Position numbers and translations under genes: made by a program
Assembly (NCBI GenBank): GCA_030429735.1
Contig: JAUIET010000002.1
Span: forward strand, 542,414-606,413
DNA: 64,000 bases
DNA from: Gammaproteobacteria bacterium
GTDB lineage: Bacteria > Pseudomonadota > Gammaproteobacteria > Pseudomonadales > JAUIET01
Reading direction: 5' to 3'
The notes under the pieces: model-generated
The model's database searches: none
What the model saw: the letters and a program-made list of their open reading frames with translations, nothing else
What the model was told of the DNA's origin: nothing
Shown here: piece by piece, positions 53,238 to 61,887 of the stretch
How the letters are laid out: the number at the start of each line of letters is the position of its first letter
How positions within the stretch are numbered: position 1 is the stretch's first letter

Positions 53238-54245
53238 ATGAACGCCATACACGTACACAATCCCGGCGGACTCGATAACTTGAAACAAGGCAACACGGAG
53301 CCTGGCGAGCCAGGTCCGGGTGAAATTCAGGTCAGGGTTCACGCGTCATCACTGAATTTTCACGATTATGCTGTCGCTATCGGTCTTTTGCCGGTTGATA
53401 ACCTGCGCATACCCATGTCGGATGGTGCGGGTGTTGTGCAAGCGGTAGGAGAAGGTGTGACCAGGTTTGCACCTGGTGATCACGTAATGAGTACTTTTTT
53501 CCCAGACTGGGCAGATGGACGTGCGGACGACCAGGTGAAATTAACAGCCGTGCCTGGCGACACGATTGATGGGTTCGCTGCCGAGTACGTCACCATGCCA
53601 GCGCGCGCGTTTACCCGTGTTCCGAAAGGCTACACTCATGAGCAAGCGGCTACGTTGCCTTGCGCTGCTTTGACCGCATGGCGAGCGCTGGCCGTTGAAG
53701 CGAAGGTCAAGGCGGGTGATACAGTATTGGTTCAGGGCTCAGGCGGTGTCTCGGTGTTTGCGCTGCAATTTGCCAAGGCACATGGTTGTCGTGTCATTGC
53801 CACATCGTCATCGGATGAAAAGCTCGAAAAATTACGTGCATTGGGCGCGGACGACACCATCAACTACAAGGAAACACCAGAGTGGGGTGCACGAACTCGC
53901 GAACTCACCGATGGTCGTGGCGTAGATTTAATCGTTGAAGTTGGCGGCTCTGGTACCCTGCCGCAGTCTATCGACGCCATTGCGATGGCTGGGCATATCT
54001 CGCTGATCGGCGTTCTCACCGGTTTTAGTGGTGATGTGCCAACTGCAGCGTTGTTTCAAAAGAATGCGGTTATTCATGGCATCACCGTTGGCTCGCATGC
54101 GCATCAGAACGATATGATCAATGCCATAGAGGCCAACGGCATCGTACCGCTTATTGACACTTCCTTCCCCCTCGATGGCATTGCGGACGCATTTCGATAT
54201 CAGGAATCGCAGAGGCACTTTGGAAAAATCTGCTTATCGTATTGA
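53238..54245 (+). CDS. Zinc-less MDR oxidoreductase (quinone reductase-like)
   Basis: NAD(P)-dependent medium-chain dehydrogenase of 335 residues. The N-terminal GroES-like half has LNFHDYAVAIGLLP and MSDGAGVVQAVG, without the usual zinc ligand histidine of the GHE motif. The Rossmann motif is VLVQGSGGVSVFALQFAKA. The C-terminus HFGKICLSY is typical. Zinc-independent quinone/enone reduction is likely. It closes the SDR-SDR-MDR group. Confidence 0.92.
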   Translation: MNAIHVHNPGGLDNLKQGNTEPGEPGPGEIQVRVHASSLNFHDYAVAIGLLPVDNLRIPMSDGAGVVQAVGEGVTRFAPGDHVMSTFFPDWADGRADDQVKLTAVPGDTIDGFAAEYVTMPARAFTRVPKGYTHEQAATLPCAALTAWRALAVEAKVKAGDTVLVQGSGGVSVFALQFAKAHGCRVIATSSSDEKLEKLRALGADDTINYKETPEWGARTRELTDGRGVDLIVEVGGSGTLPQSIDAIAMAGHISLIGVLTGFSGDVPTAALFQKNAVIHGITVGSHAHQNDMINAIEANGIVPLIDTSFPLDGIADAFRYQESQRHFGKICLSY

Positions 54246-54366
54246 AACGCTTAGTGCGTTAGCCCCAGCGATCGTGTAACAAAGAAGTCAAAAACGGCCA
54301 CAAGTAAGCTTGCACATTGCCGGCTGCGGGCGTTTAATTGTAACGACGAATCTGGAGGGCCGTAAT

Positions 54367-54930
54367 ATGCGTGTAATACGTCATTACTTCATTAGCCGTG
54401 ATTTGGATGAATTGGAACAAATAGAAGAGCAGCTTGAACAACGCGGAATTGATAAACCGCAAATACATGTGCTCAGTCTCGATGACACTGCCGTTGAGAA
54501 CCATCACAAACTGCATGATGTCACCTCTTTTATGAAAACCGATGTGCTGCGCTCCGGTGAGATTGGCTTGGCTGTTGGCGTGGCGATTGCTGCCGCCGTC
54601 ATGCTGGTTGCTTACCTGGCCGGCTGGACGGACCCACCCATAGGATGGTTACCGTTTGCGCTGCTTGCGCTGATCATCCTGGGATTTGCAACCTGGGAAG
54701 GCGGCTTCATCGGCATTCAGCGTCGCAATACGCACTTCACGCGCTTTGAGAAAGCACTTGCCGACGGCAATCATGTGTTCTTTGTGGATGTTAAACCTGG
54801 CCAGGAAGATGTATTGGATTCGGTCATCTCACAGCACCAGAATATAGCGATGGCTGGCACAGAAAAAGGCACGCCGCACTGGGTTCTAGAGGGACAAAAG
54901 CGTATTCCTAGAATGCTGCATCGTATATGA
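54367..54930 (+). CDS. Conserved membrane protein of unknown function
   Basis: Protein of 187 residues from ATG 54367, which has GGAGGG 8 nt upstream; a start at 54310 lacks this. The N-terminal 70 residues are soluble (RHYFISRDLDELEQIEEQ, PQIHVLSLDD). Two hydrophobic helices follow (VGVAIAAAVMLVAYLAGW and LPFALLALIILGFATW), and a soluble C-terminal part includes RRNTHFTRFEKAL and HVFFVDVKPGQE. Relatives are sometimes labelled as NAD/FAD-utilising proteins, from memory, without evidence I can see. The layout, a ferredoxin-like domain plus two helices, suggests a small envelope or redox regulator. Confidence 0.8.
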   Translation: MRVIRHYFISRDLDELEQIEEQLEQRGIDKPQIHVLSLDDTAVENHHKLHDVTSFMKTDVLRSGEIGLAVGVAIAAAVMLVAYLAGWTDPPIGWLPFALLALIILGFATWEGGFIGIQRRNTHFTRFEKALADGNHVFFVDVKPGQEDVLDSVISQHQNIAMAGTEKGTPHWVLEGQKRIPRMLHRI

Positions 54931-54973
54931 GGGGTGATGCAGGGATGCACCAGCGTTCACTGAAACGAAGTGT

Positions 54974-56161
54974 TTAGCAGAACATGTCTTGCAGCGGTGC
55001 GCCAAACATTACAGCACCCAGGTTGATTGCTGGGGCGTAAGTCTGGTTGGCAGCGTGCTGTCGGAATGCCAGCATGTCTTGATAATACTCATTGACCTGA
55101 TTGCCATTATAAATTGCGCTGCCGCCGGAATTGGCCAGCAATTCCTGCACGACAGACACCAGTGATTCAACTGAGTGGCAGCTGTCATAGCGGAATTCAA
55201 CTCTGTCACGATCTGCAAACGCGTCACCGGCCGCAATGTTTCCCAACAGCGTATCGTAGGCATGATGAATCTTCAGTCTTGCCGTGCGAATTTCGGATTG
55301 TGCTCTGGCCGCTGCGAGTTGGCCTGCCGGGCTGTCCACAACCTGCTGACCAACGCTGTTTAGCCGTTTGGCATTGTACTCACAGTACGCATCGAGCGCG
55401 CCTTGAGCGGCGCCAATACTGGGTGTGGATACGGCGCGAATGAATACCTGGCCAAACGGCAGTTTATAGATTGGTGCAGTATTAACCGTGGCACCTGGGT
55501 TGTCACCAGTGAACCCCTGCATAAAGGTATGTACCCTGTAATTTGGCACAAATACATCGCTCACTTTAATCGACTTACTGCCCGAACCTTGTAAACCGGT
55601 GGTGTGCCAATCGTCGATAACTTCGTAATCACAGCGGGGTATAAGAAATGAGCCGATTTGTGGTGTTCCCGGAAAGCGATCATCTTCCGGCATCAAGCCG
55701 CCGACAAATACCCATTCCGCGTGGTCTGATCCACTGGAAAATTGCCATTGGCCGCTGAAATTGAACCCCCCATCGACAGCTGTAGCAACGCCCTTGGGAG
55801 CGTAGCTTGATGAAATCAACACATCGTTGTCATCTCCCCACACATCGCGTTGCGCTTGTTCGTCCAGCAATCCGAGCTGCCAATTGTGTACCCCCACAAC
55901 GCTCAATACCCAGCCAGTTGAAGGGCAGGCACGTGCAATCTCAACTACGGCGTCGTAGAAATACTTGGGGTTCATTTGGTAACCGCCAAATCGCGCAGGT
56001 TGCATAGTTTTGAATAAGCCCGCTTGCTTAAGCTCTGCGATACTCTCGTTCGGCACACGTCTAAGTTCACGTGTCTCAGCCCGCCGTTTACGAAAAAGTG
56101 GCTGCAATTCAATGGCATTTCGCAGCAATTGGGCCGGGCTAATCTGTGTTTTGTCTGGCAT
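54974..56161 (-). CDS. HsaA-like flavin-dependent monooxygenase (acyl-CoA dehydrogenase fold)
   Basis: Oxygenase component of a two-component flavin monooxygenase, 395 residues, close to HsaA, which hydroxylates a phenolic steroid intermediate in actinobacteria. Visible blocks are VPNESIAELKQAGLFKTMQP, CPSTGWVLSVVGVHNWQLG, GQWQFSSGSDHAEWVFVGG and GLQGSGSKSIKVSDVFVPN. It needs a flavin reductase, which is not adjacent. It is divergent from the P450 gene (146 bp between starts). It may also be a related pigment or aromatic hydroxylase, so steroid use is inference. Confidence 0.85.
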   Translation of the reverse strand: MPDKTQISPAQLLRNAIELQPLFRKRRAETRELRRVPNESIAELKQAGLFKTMQPARFGGYQMNPKYFYDAVVEIARACPSTGWVLSVVGVHNWQLGLLDEQAQRDVWGDDNDVLISSSYAPKGVATAVDGGFNFSGQWQFSSGSDHAEWVFVGGLMPEDDRFPGTPQIGSFLIPRCDYEVIDDWHTTGLQGSGSKSIKVSDVFVPNYRVHTFMQGFTGDNPGATVNTAPIYKLPFGQVFIRAVSTPSIGAAQGALDAYCEYNAKRLNSVGQQVVDSPAGQLAAARAQSEIRTARLKIHHAYDTLLGNIAAGDAFADRDRVEFRYDSCHSVESLVSVVQELLANSGGSAIYNGNQVNEYYQDMLAFRQHAANQTYAPAINLGAVMFGAPLQDMFC

Positions 56162-56307
56162 CGGTCATACCCTTTTAGGGTGGAGGGTGAACTACAGTAA
56201 ATGGCACAGCGAAGCTTGGTCAATGATACCTGAGCTAATGGTAATTGAGCGGCGTTGACAGGCACTGCCTGGTGCTGACACCCTATGCGATTGCAAGGAG
56301 TTTTATT

Positions 56308-57555
56308 ATGAACCAATGTCCTCATTTTAATGTGCTGGATCTGGATGCCTATGTAGACGGCATGCCCTATCAAAAGCTCGCCGAGCTAAGATCACAAGGC
56401 TCAATGGTCAAAATTGATGACCCTCTGAACGGTGTGCCCTATTGGGCCGTGGTGAAGCGTGATGCACTGGATTACGTGTCCCAACATCCCGAGCTGTTTT
56501 CCTCGCAAATTGAAGGCCCCTTCCCCATGGAAATGGAGCCTGGTCAGGAACTGCAGCAGGAAATGATGAAAGAAAACTTCATCATCAGTATGGACCCGCC
56601 GCGGCATATGAAGTACAGAAAAGTGGTCCGTGACGCATTTACTCCCAGAGCGGTTAAAGCGATGGAGCCATGGCTTCGTGAAAAATCCAAAGAAATAATT
56701 GACCGCGTTGCGAGCAAAGGGCACTGTGAATTCATCGAAGACGTAGCCGCCGAACTGCCGCTGATGGCGATTTTGGAAATACTCGGCGTGCCGCTGGAAG
56801 ACCGTAAGAAGTTTTTTGACTGGACTAATATCATGGCCTTTGCGGATGACCCCGATGTACCGGGTGGCATGGCAGAAGCTGAACAGGCGAATTTTGAGCT
56901 GCTGATCTACGCAGCCGAGCTAGCACAGAAGCAGCGCGAAAACCCCACCAGTATGGTGGTGCAAGCCATGCTGGAAGGTGAAGTGGACGGCGTACCACTG
57001 ACGGAAGAAATGTTTGCCTGGATGTTTATCCTGATTATGGTGGGTGGTAACGAAAGCACCCGGACTGTGACCGCGCATGGTATGCGCCTGCTAATGGAGC
57101 ACCCGGATCAACTGGAACACCTTGTCGCACACCCGGAGGATATCCCGCACGCAGTTGAAGAAATTCTGCGCTATAACACCGCATTCATTGCGATGCGCCG
57201 AACGGCCACTCAGGATATCGAAGCATTTGGTCAGCACATTAAGAAAGGCGACAAAGTGGTGCTGCACTACCATGCAGTGAATCACGATGAAGACGCTTAC
57301 GGTGAAGACGCAATGCAGTTTGATATTCATCGTCATCAACGGATGCCAAAATTACGGCAGGAACTTAGAAGCTTCGGCATTGGGGAGCACTTTTGTCTGG
57401 GGATGAATCTGGCCCGACTGGAATTGAATATTATTTTTGAGGAGTTGATTCCGAGGTTGCGCAATCCTAAATTTGCCGGGGATGTTACATATATGCGTTC
57501 GTTTTTTATCAATACGATCAAGGCGATGCCGATTACCTTCGACCCGGAAGTTTAA
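56308..57555 (+). CDS. Cytochrome P450 (CYP125/CYP142-like)
   Basis: Soluble bacterial P450 of 415 residues from ATG 56308, with AAGGAG 8 nt upstream. The I-helix oxygen motif is IMVGGNESTRT, the K-helix ExxR is in EEILRYN and the heme-thiolate cysteine is Cys363 in SFGIGEHFCLGMNLARLE. The segment ISMDPPRHMKYRKVVRDAF is typical of CYP125/CYP142-type and related terpenoid/sterol-tail hydroxylases. No ferredoxin gene is adjacent. It sits between divergent HsaA-like and convergent KshA-like genes, which supports a steroid or isoprenoid hydroxylating role. Confidence 0.93.
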   Translation: MNQCPHFNVLDLDAYVDGMPYQKLAELRSQGSMVKIDDPLNGVPYWAVVKRDALDYVSQHPELFSSQIEGPFPMEMEPGQELQQEMMKENFIISMDPPRHMKYRKVVRDAFTPRAVKAMEPWLREKSKEIIDRVASKGHCEFIEDVAAELPLMAILEILGVPLEDRKKFFDWTNIMAFADDPDVPGGMAEAEQANFELLIYAAELAQKQRENPTSMVVQAMLEGEVDGVPLTEEMFAWMFILIMVGGNESTRTVTAHGMRLLMEHPDQLEHLVAHPEDIPHAVEEILRYNTAFIAMRRTATQDIEAFGQHIKKGDKVVLHYHAVNHDEDAYGEDAMQFDIHRHQRMPKLRQELRSFGIGEHFCLGMNLARLELNIIFEELIPRLRNPKFAGDVTYMRSFFINTIKAMPITFDPEV

Positions 57556-57673
57556 TTATCTAAATCGTGAGTGAAGCAGCTACTGATCTCCGGCATACTG
57601 CAGGGTAGCGGGCAGCCATTGCTGCAAATATGCCGGGATTTAACGCCAAAACGGCTAATTGCGCAGAGGCTCC

Positions 57674-58675
57674 CTAAACGTTGGAAAACTTGATTTTCGG
57701 CTTAACCGGCTCAGTTTCAACAAACCGCATACCATCAACATAGAACTGCCGAACCCATTTTCGAAACTGCACCAGAGTAGTGTCGGCTTTGCAAAACAGT
57801 GGCTTCTCGCGGTAGATTTTGTGCTCCCAAATGTGCATGTCATCGAAGATGCCGTCCTTGATACCACGCATCACGTCGTCACCTGCAAAATCAACAATTT
57901 CATTTCGCACCGTCAATGTCCAGCGCATGTGTGTTTCGTGCAGGCTGACTGGTTGCGCGGTTGAATACAGCATCATCGCTGCATCGGGCGCGTAGGTTGT
58001 GCGCACAGTGGCAAGACCAGGGTTATACACTGTCGCGTGCAGTTGATTGGGGTGAGCCGCGTCTTTTGCGTCTGTGTGAAGATGCAGTATTCGTCCGTCT
58101 TCTTCTATAGTCACTTCGCTGGGTGGTGTATCCGGCATTCGGTGAACGTATTGGAAATGTTCCGGGTCGCAGACGTTTTCAGCGATATTCTGCACGTGAT
58201 TGGGAACGGTAAACTCCCAGAATTGCGGCTGGCTCCACTCGTCACTGTTAAATTCCTCGACCACGGGCATATCAAAGGTAGGCGGTAAATCTTGTGGGTG
58301 GAACCAGACCATTATGTCGCCATTTGTCTCGTTTACGTGCCAGATTCGTATCTTCGCTCGTTCAGGAATTTCGTCACAGTAAGGGATCTCATTGCAGTTG
58401 CCGTCTGGGCCGAACTTCCAGCCGTGAAACGGGCAGCGCAGATCTTCACCAACGACCCGGCCCTGAACACCAAGATGAGCGCCTAAATGCGGACAAAATG
58501 CGTCTGTGACAACGGCTTTACCGCTGCGCGAACGATACAGCGCTAATTCGCGGTCAAACACCGTCACCGCTTGTACTTCACCGTTTCGCAGCTCATGACC
58601 ACGACCGATGGAATACCAGCCTATCGGAAAGTAGGGCGTAAGTTGGGTGCGTGATTCGCAGGCAGACAATGTCAT
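57674..58675 (-). CDS. Rieske non-heme iron oxygenase (KshA-like)
   Basis: Terminal oxygenase of 333 residues. The Rieske [2Fe-2S] ligands are Cys61, His63, Cys81 and His84 in CPHLGAHLGV and RCPFHGWKF. The mononuclear iron motif is NIAENVCDPEHFQYVH. It resembles 3-ketosteroid 9-alpha-hydroxylase oxygenase KshA and cholesterol 7-desaturase-like proteins. A ferredoxin reductase partner (KshB) is not adjacent. It converges with the P450 gene. The stop is 118 bp from the P450 stop. Confidence 0.9.
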   Translation of the reverse strand: MTLSACESRTQLTPYFPIGWYSIGRGHELRNGEVQAVTVFDRELALYRSRSGKAVVTDAFCPHLGAHLGVQGRVVGEDLRCPFHGWKFGPDGNCNEIPYCDEIPERAKIRIWHVNETNGDIMVWFHPQDLPPTFDMPVVEEFNSDEWSQPQFWEFTVPNHVQNIAENVCDPEHFQYVHRMPDTPPSEVTIEEDGRILHLHTDAKDAAHPNQLHATVYNPGLATVRTTYAPDAAMMLYSTAQPVSLHETHMRWTLTVRNEIVDFAGDDVMRGIKDGIFDDMHIWEHKIYREKPLFCKADTTLVQFRKWVRQFYVDGMRFVETEPVKPKIKFSNV

Positions 58676-58776
58676 AGAGGTCTCTGTTTCATTCTAAAAA
58701 TGGCAAGCATGTTAATTGTAATAGCGTAGTGTGCAAGGTGTTACTTAACAACATTGCCGGGTCTTCATGTAGGTAT

Positions 58777-59562
58777 TTACGTAAGGCCCATCAATTCAAC
58801 AATGCCGTGACTGGGACCGCAGGTATAGCCGCCATCGCCGGCAATAGCCTGGCCCGTAACAAAGGAGGCGTCGTCAGATGCCAGGAAGTAAACGATACCT
58901 GCCATCTCTTCGGGCTTTCCAAATCGCCCAAGTTTATGTTCTTTTCTAACACTTTCTTTCATGTCGGGCATATGGTCCATAACCGAGTGGAACATCGGTG
59001 TTTCGATGAAACCCGGGCACAGTGCATTGGCACGAATGCCCATTTGTCCGTAATCCATCGCCACGTTTTTGGTCAGATTAATAACCGCTGCTTTGGACGC
59101 GTTATAGGAACTACCACCTTCTGAGGCAATCTGGCCTTCTACACTGGCCACCGTGATGATACTGCCGCTGCGCTGCGCCATCATTTGCGGCAGCGCCGCT
59201 TTAATGCTGAGAAAAGTGCCTGTCAGATTGATATCGATCACGCGTTGCCAGGCATCAGGTTCAACCATATGCACTGGTCCGGCGTCACCGATACCTGCGG
59301 AGGTCACCAGGATATCCAGCGTTCCAAACTGGGCAACTGCCGCTTCAATAGCAGCTTGCTGCCCGGCCAGATCCATTACATCGCCTTCAACAAACGTACA
59401 TTTTTTCGTAAGCTGCTCCACGCCGGACCAATTATCTGAGGGTTGTAAGTCAAAGCCGACCACGGCTGCGCCTTCTCTTGCAAATCGTTGAGCGCAGGCC
59501 AGCCCTATGCCCGATGCGGCGCCGCTTATAAAAGCGACTTTTGAGTTGAGATGTTGTGGCAC
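58777..59562 (-). CDS. SDR family oxidoreductase
   Basis: Classical short-chain dehydrogenase of 261 residues. The cofactor loop is ISGAASGIGLACAQRFA, the acidic FDLQPSD after beta-2 suggests NAD, the NAG-like motif is LVTSAGIGDAG, and the catalytic Tyr-Lys is in GSSYNASKAAVINL. It resembles 3-alpha/beta- and 7-alpha-hydroxysteroid or cyclohexanol dehydrogenases. It lies 101 bp before the KshA-like gene on the same strand and may be cotranscribed with it. Confidence 0.92.
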   Translation of the reverse strand: MPQHLNSKVAFISGAASGIGLACAQRFAREGAAVVGFDLQPSDNWSGVEQLTKKCTFVEGDVMDLAGQQAAIEAAVAQFGTLDILVTSAGIGDAGPVHMVEPDAWQRVIDINLTGTFLSIKAALPQMMAQRSGSIITVASVEGQIASEGGSSYNASKAAVINLTKNVAMDYGQMGIRANALCPGFIETPMFHSVMDHMPDMKESVRKEHKLGRFGKPEEMAGIVYFLASDDASFVTGQAIAGDGGYTCGPSHGIVELMGLT

Positions 59563-59615
59563 GCTATTGCTCCTGAAGGTAAGAATTTACCGGGCAAGGT
59601 TAGCAGAACGCCGAA

Positions 59616-59650
59616 ATAAAAAAAGCCGCGATTCCGTAAGGAAGCGCGGC
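59616..59650 (-). terminator. Intrinsic terminator of the acidic lipoprotein gene
   Basis: GCCGCG (59625-59630) pairs with CGCGGC (59645-59650); an inner TTCC/GGAA stem and a GTAA loop complete it. The A-run at 59617-59624 reads as a T-run on the minus strand, 33 bp beyond the lipoprotein stop, so it terminates that gene and not the SDR gene upstream. Confidence 0.88.
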
Positions 59651-59682
59651 CATGATATGCCTTCGGTGGCTATATCAAGTAA

Positions 59683-61656
59683 TTAACCTGGTTGAGAGGT
59701 GCCGTCATCTTGTGGCTGAGTGGTACCGTCGGCTGAGCTATCATCAGCTTCTTCCCCGGTTTCCTCCTCACCGGTTCGCTCTAAAGCCGGTGGAGTAAAG
59801 TTGTCCAGCATGTCCTGCATGGCAATATCGTTGAAGTTCCACTCATCCTCTGTATCAATACTTCCTTCAGCTATGTAGGTACCATTGCGCACAAAACCCT
59901 CGTGCACAGCGTAGATCCGTTTTGATGCTTGATTGTCGCGCAGACTGCCCCGCAGGTTTTTCGGCAGAGGCAGTTCGATCATGGTTACACCATTCACAGT
60001 GACTCGCTGCCACTCTCCTACGGACTCAACTTCATTGTTTGCGTTGAGAAATTGTGCGATACCGCTATCTTCTTCCGGATTGGCGATCAACCTCACCCCG
60101 ACCAGATCGTCCAGCCAGAGGCGACCTTGAAACCCTTCTGCATCAATACCTACAAACAATTCTTCGAGCGTTTGTGCGGGTGCGTTACTGGTGGAGCTCC
60201 ATACAGTATTGCAGTTACCACCGAACTGTTCGGCGGTGACCAGGCTGCCATCCGCTGCGTTCTGGAAGCAAATGCCGTCAATCCCTGACCAAAAATCCAA
60301 AGCATATATTTCGGTTAGCTGGGTAAAGGTCCATCGGTAGGCACGGGAGTCTTCTGAAAACTCCAGATCTTCGGGCATTGCCGTAGCCCATACATTACGT
60401 TCGCCAAGCAGGAAGCTGCGCACATTGCGCCCACTAATGTCGACGCTTGAACCGAACACTCGAAACCTGCCTTCCAGCGGGCTTTCGACAATTGCGCTGC
60501 CGTCCTCGCCCAGTTCAAAGGTATAGCCCGCCTGCGCATCCATCATCCAGCCGTTCTCGCCAAGTGCGATGCGTATGTGGTCGAAGAAGCCATTGAGAAC
60601 AAAGTCACCTTCAAATGGGTTGTAGATATAGTCAAGTTGCTGCAACGCAGTGTTGTTTTCGTTCAATCCAATTCTGCCGTACGAGTACGCGACAGTGCCA
60701 TCGTCAAGGCCCAGAAAATCGTCAACGTAGTTGACGCCGCCTTGCAGAATGGTAGCCATTGTTTCGACGTTAGACGCTGACAGGGCTTCCTCATTGGCCA
60801 CATCGTCTTCCAGATTGCTGGTATCCACAGCAACATCTACATCTTCACTAACTTCGTCTGGGTCAAACGTCTCTCCAGACCGGTCAACTGCACTTTGAAT
60901 ATCGTCGAGTTGTGCGATGACTTCCTTTACGACAATTCGAATCAACTCGTCTTTAACTTCTTCTATATCAAGCTCCGAGCTTTCCGCTGCTGTTTCCACC
61001 GCATCAAGGTTTCGCTCTAGGGCTCTGGCAGTTACTTGTGCGATTTTGTGAATGCGGTCGTATTCTTCGGCATTTTCTTCTTCGTCATCGTTTTTCGCTT
61101 CAACATAATCTTGAAACAGATCAACGCCATCGTCGGTGTCGTAGCCTAAATCACTTTTCACCGAGGCTTCTGCTTCATCAGCAGACATGCCTGGATTGGA
61201 TTCGATTTGAGTCTGGATGATAGTCGTAATAGGGCTAACGAATTCCGGCTTGCCTGCTGGTGCTGTTAATACGTATTCACCGCCTACTGCTTCGTTAGTG
61301 TCTTCATCAATTGCTTCGGGTGGTACGATGACAACGACAGAGTACAGGTTGGCGTCCATGTCGTCAGGCAGATCGAGTTCGTATTCGCCTCCGGCGGTGC
61401 TTGTGGCTTGTGGCTCGTCCTCATCGCAATTCTTGTTGCTATTCAGGTCCATACAGACGAGTGCGCCGACAAGGTAGCCATCGGCTACTTTACCACTGAC
61501 CACATTAACGGGGGGATCTTCCACTTCCGGTGTGACAGGAGGTGCTCCTGCGCTTGGGGCTTGCGACGTTGGAGTGGACGACCCGCCGCTACAGGCTGCC
61601 AGCCCAACACTCATTGTGATCGCCATGCACTGGCGCAGTAGTATTTTGAATTCCAT
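59683..61656 (-). CDS. Large acidic lipoprotein of unknown function
   Basis: Predicted outer-membrane or surface lipoprotein of 657 residues from ATG 61656 (MEFKILLRQC; AAAAGGAAT upstream). The lipobox is VGLAAC (Cys22) followed by a Ser/Pro/Gly linker. A carboxypeptidase-regulatory-like domain with GKVADGYLVGALVCMDLNSN and YELDLPDDMDA follows (about 50-110), then a long acidic helical stretch (SADEAEASVKSDLGYD, DDEEENAEEYDRIHK) and a beta-rich C-terminal half. The extreme Asp/Glu content suggests calcium binding or a surface matrix role. No homologue family is recognised. The C-terminal end is Asp/Ser/Gln-rich. Confidence 0.8.
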   Translation of the reverse strand: MEFKILLRQCMAITMSVGLAACSGGSSTPTSQAPSAGAPPVTPEVEDPPVNVVSGKVADGYLVGALVCMDLNSNKNCDEDEPQATSTAGGEYELDLPDDMDANLYSVVVIVPPEAIDEDTNEAVGGEYVLTAPAGKPEFVSPITTIIQTQIESNPGMSADEAEASVKSDLGYDTDDGVDLFQDYVEAKNDDEEENAEEYDRIHKIAQVTARALERNLDAVETAAESSELDIEEVKDELIRIVVKEVIAQLDDIQSAVDRSGETFDPDEVSEDVDVAVDTSNLEDDVANEEALSASNVETMATILQGGVNYVDDFLGLDDGTVAYSYGRIGLNENNTALQQLDYIYNPFEGDFVLNGFFDHIRIALGENGWMMDAQAGYTFELGEDGSAIVESPLEGRFRVFGSSVDISGRNVRSFLLGERNVWATAMPEDLEFSEDSRAYRWTFTQLTEIYALDFWSGIDGICFQNAADGSLVTAEQFGGNCNTVWSSTSNAPAQTLEELFVGIDAEGFQGRLWLDDLVGVRLIANPEEDSGIAQFLNANNEVESVGEWQRVTVNGVTMIELPLPKNLRGSLRDNQASKRIYAVHEGFVRNGTYIAEGSIDTEDEWNFNDIAMQDMLDNFTPPALERTGEEETGEEADDSSADGTTQPQDDGTSQPG

Positions 61657-61887
61657 ATCGATTCCTTTTAACTTCCTTGTTCGGGGCGTTACCAAGCGCG
61701 CCCCATACAATAGTTATAGGTGGATTCTGGACATCAAAATGAGATGGCTTTCACATTGCTTACCGCAAACGTTAAAGTTTTCTCGTGAATGGGAGCTGGG
61801 TCAAATTTTACAGTTGGTCCGCGCGGATCCAACGGCGCCGGAAGTTTGTGTTAAGCTCCTGCTGATAAAAATGTTGAAAGAGTGTGT

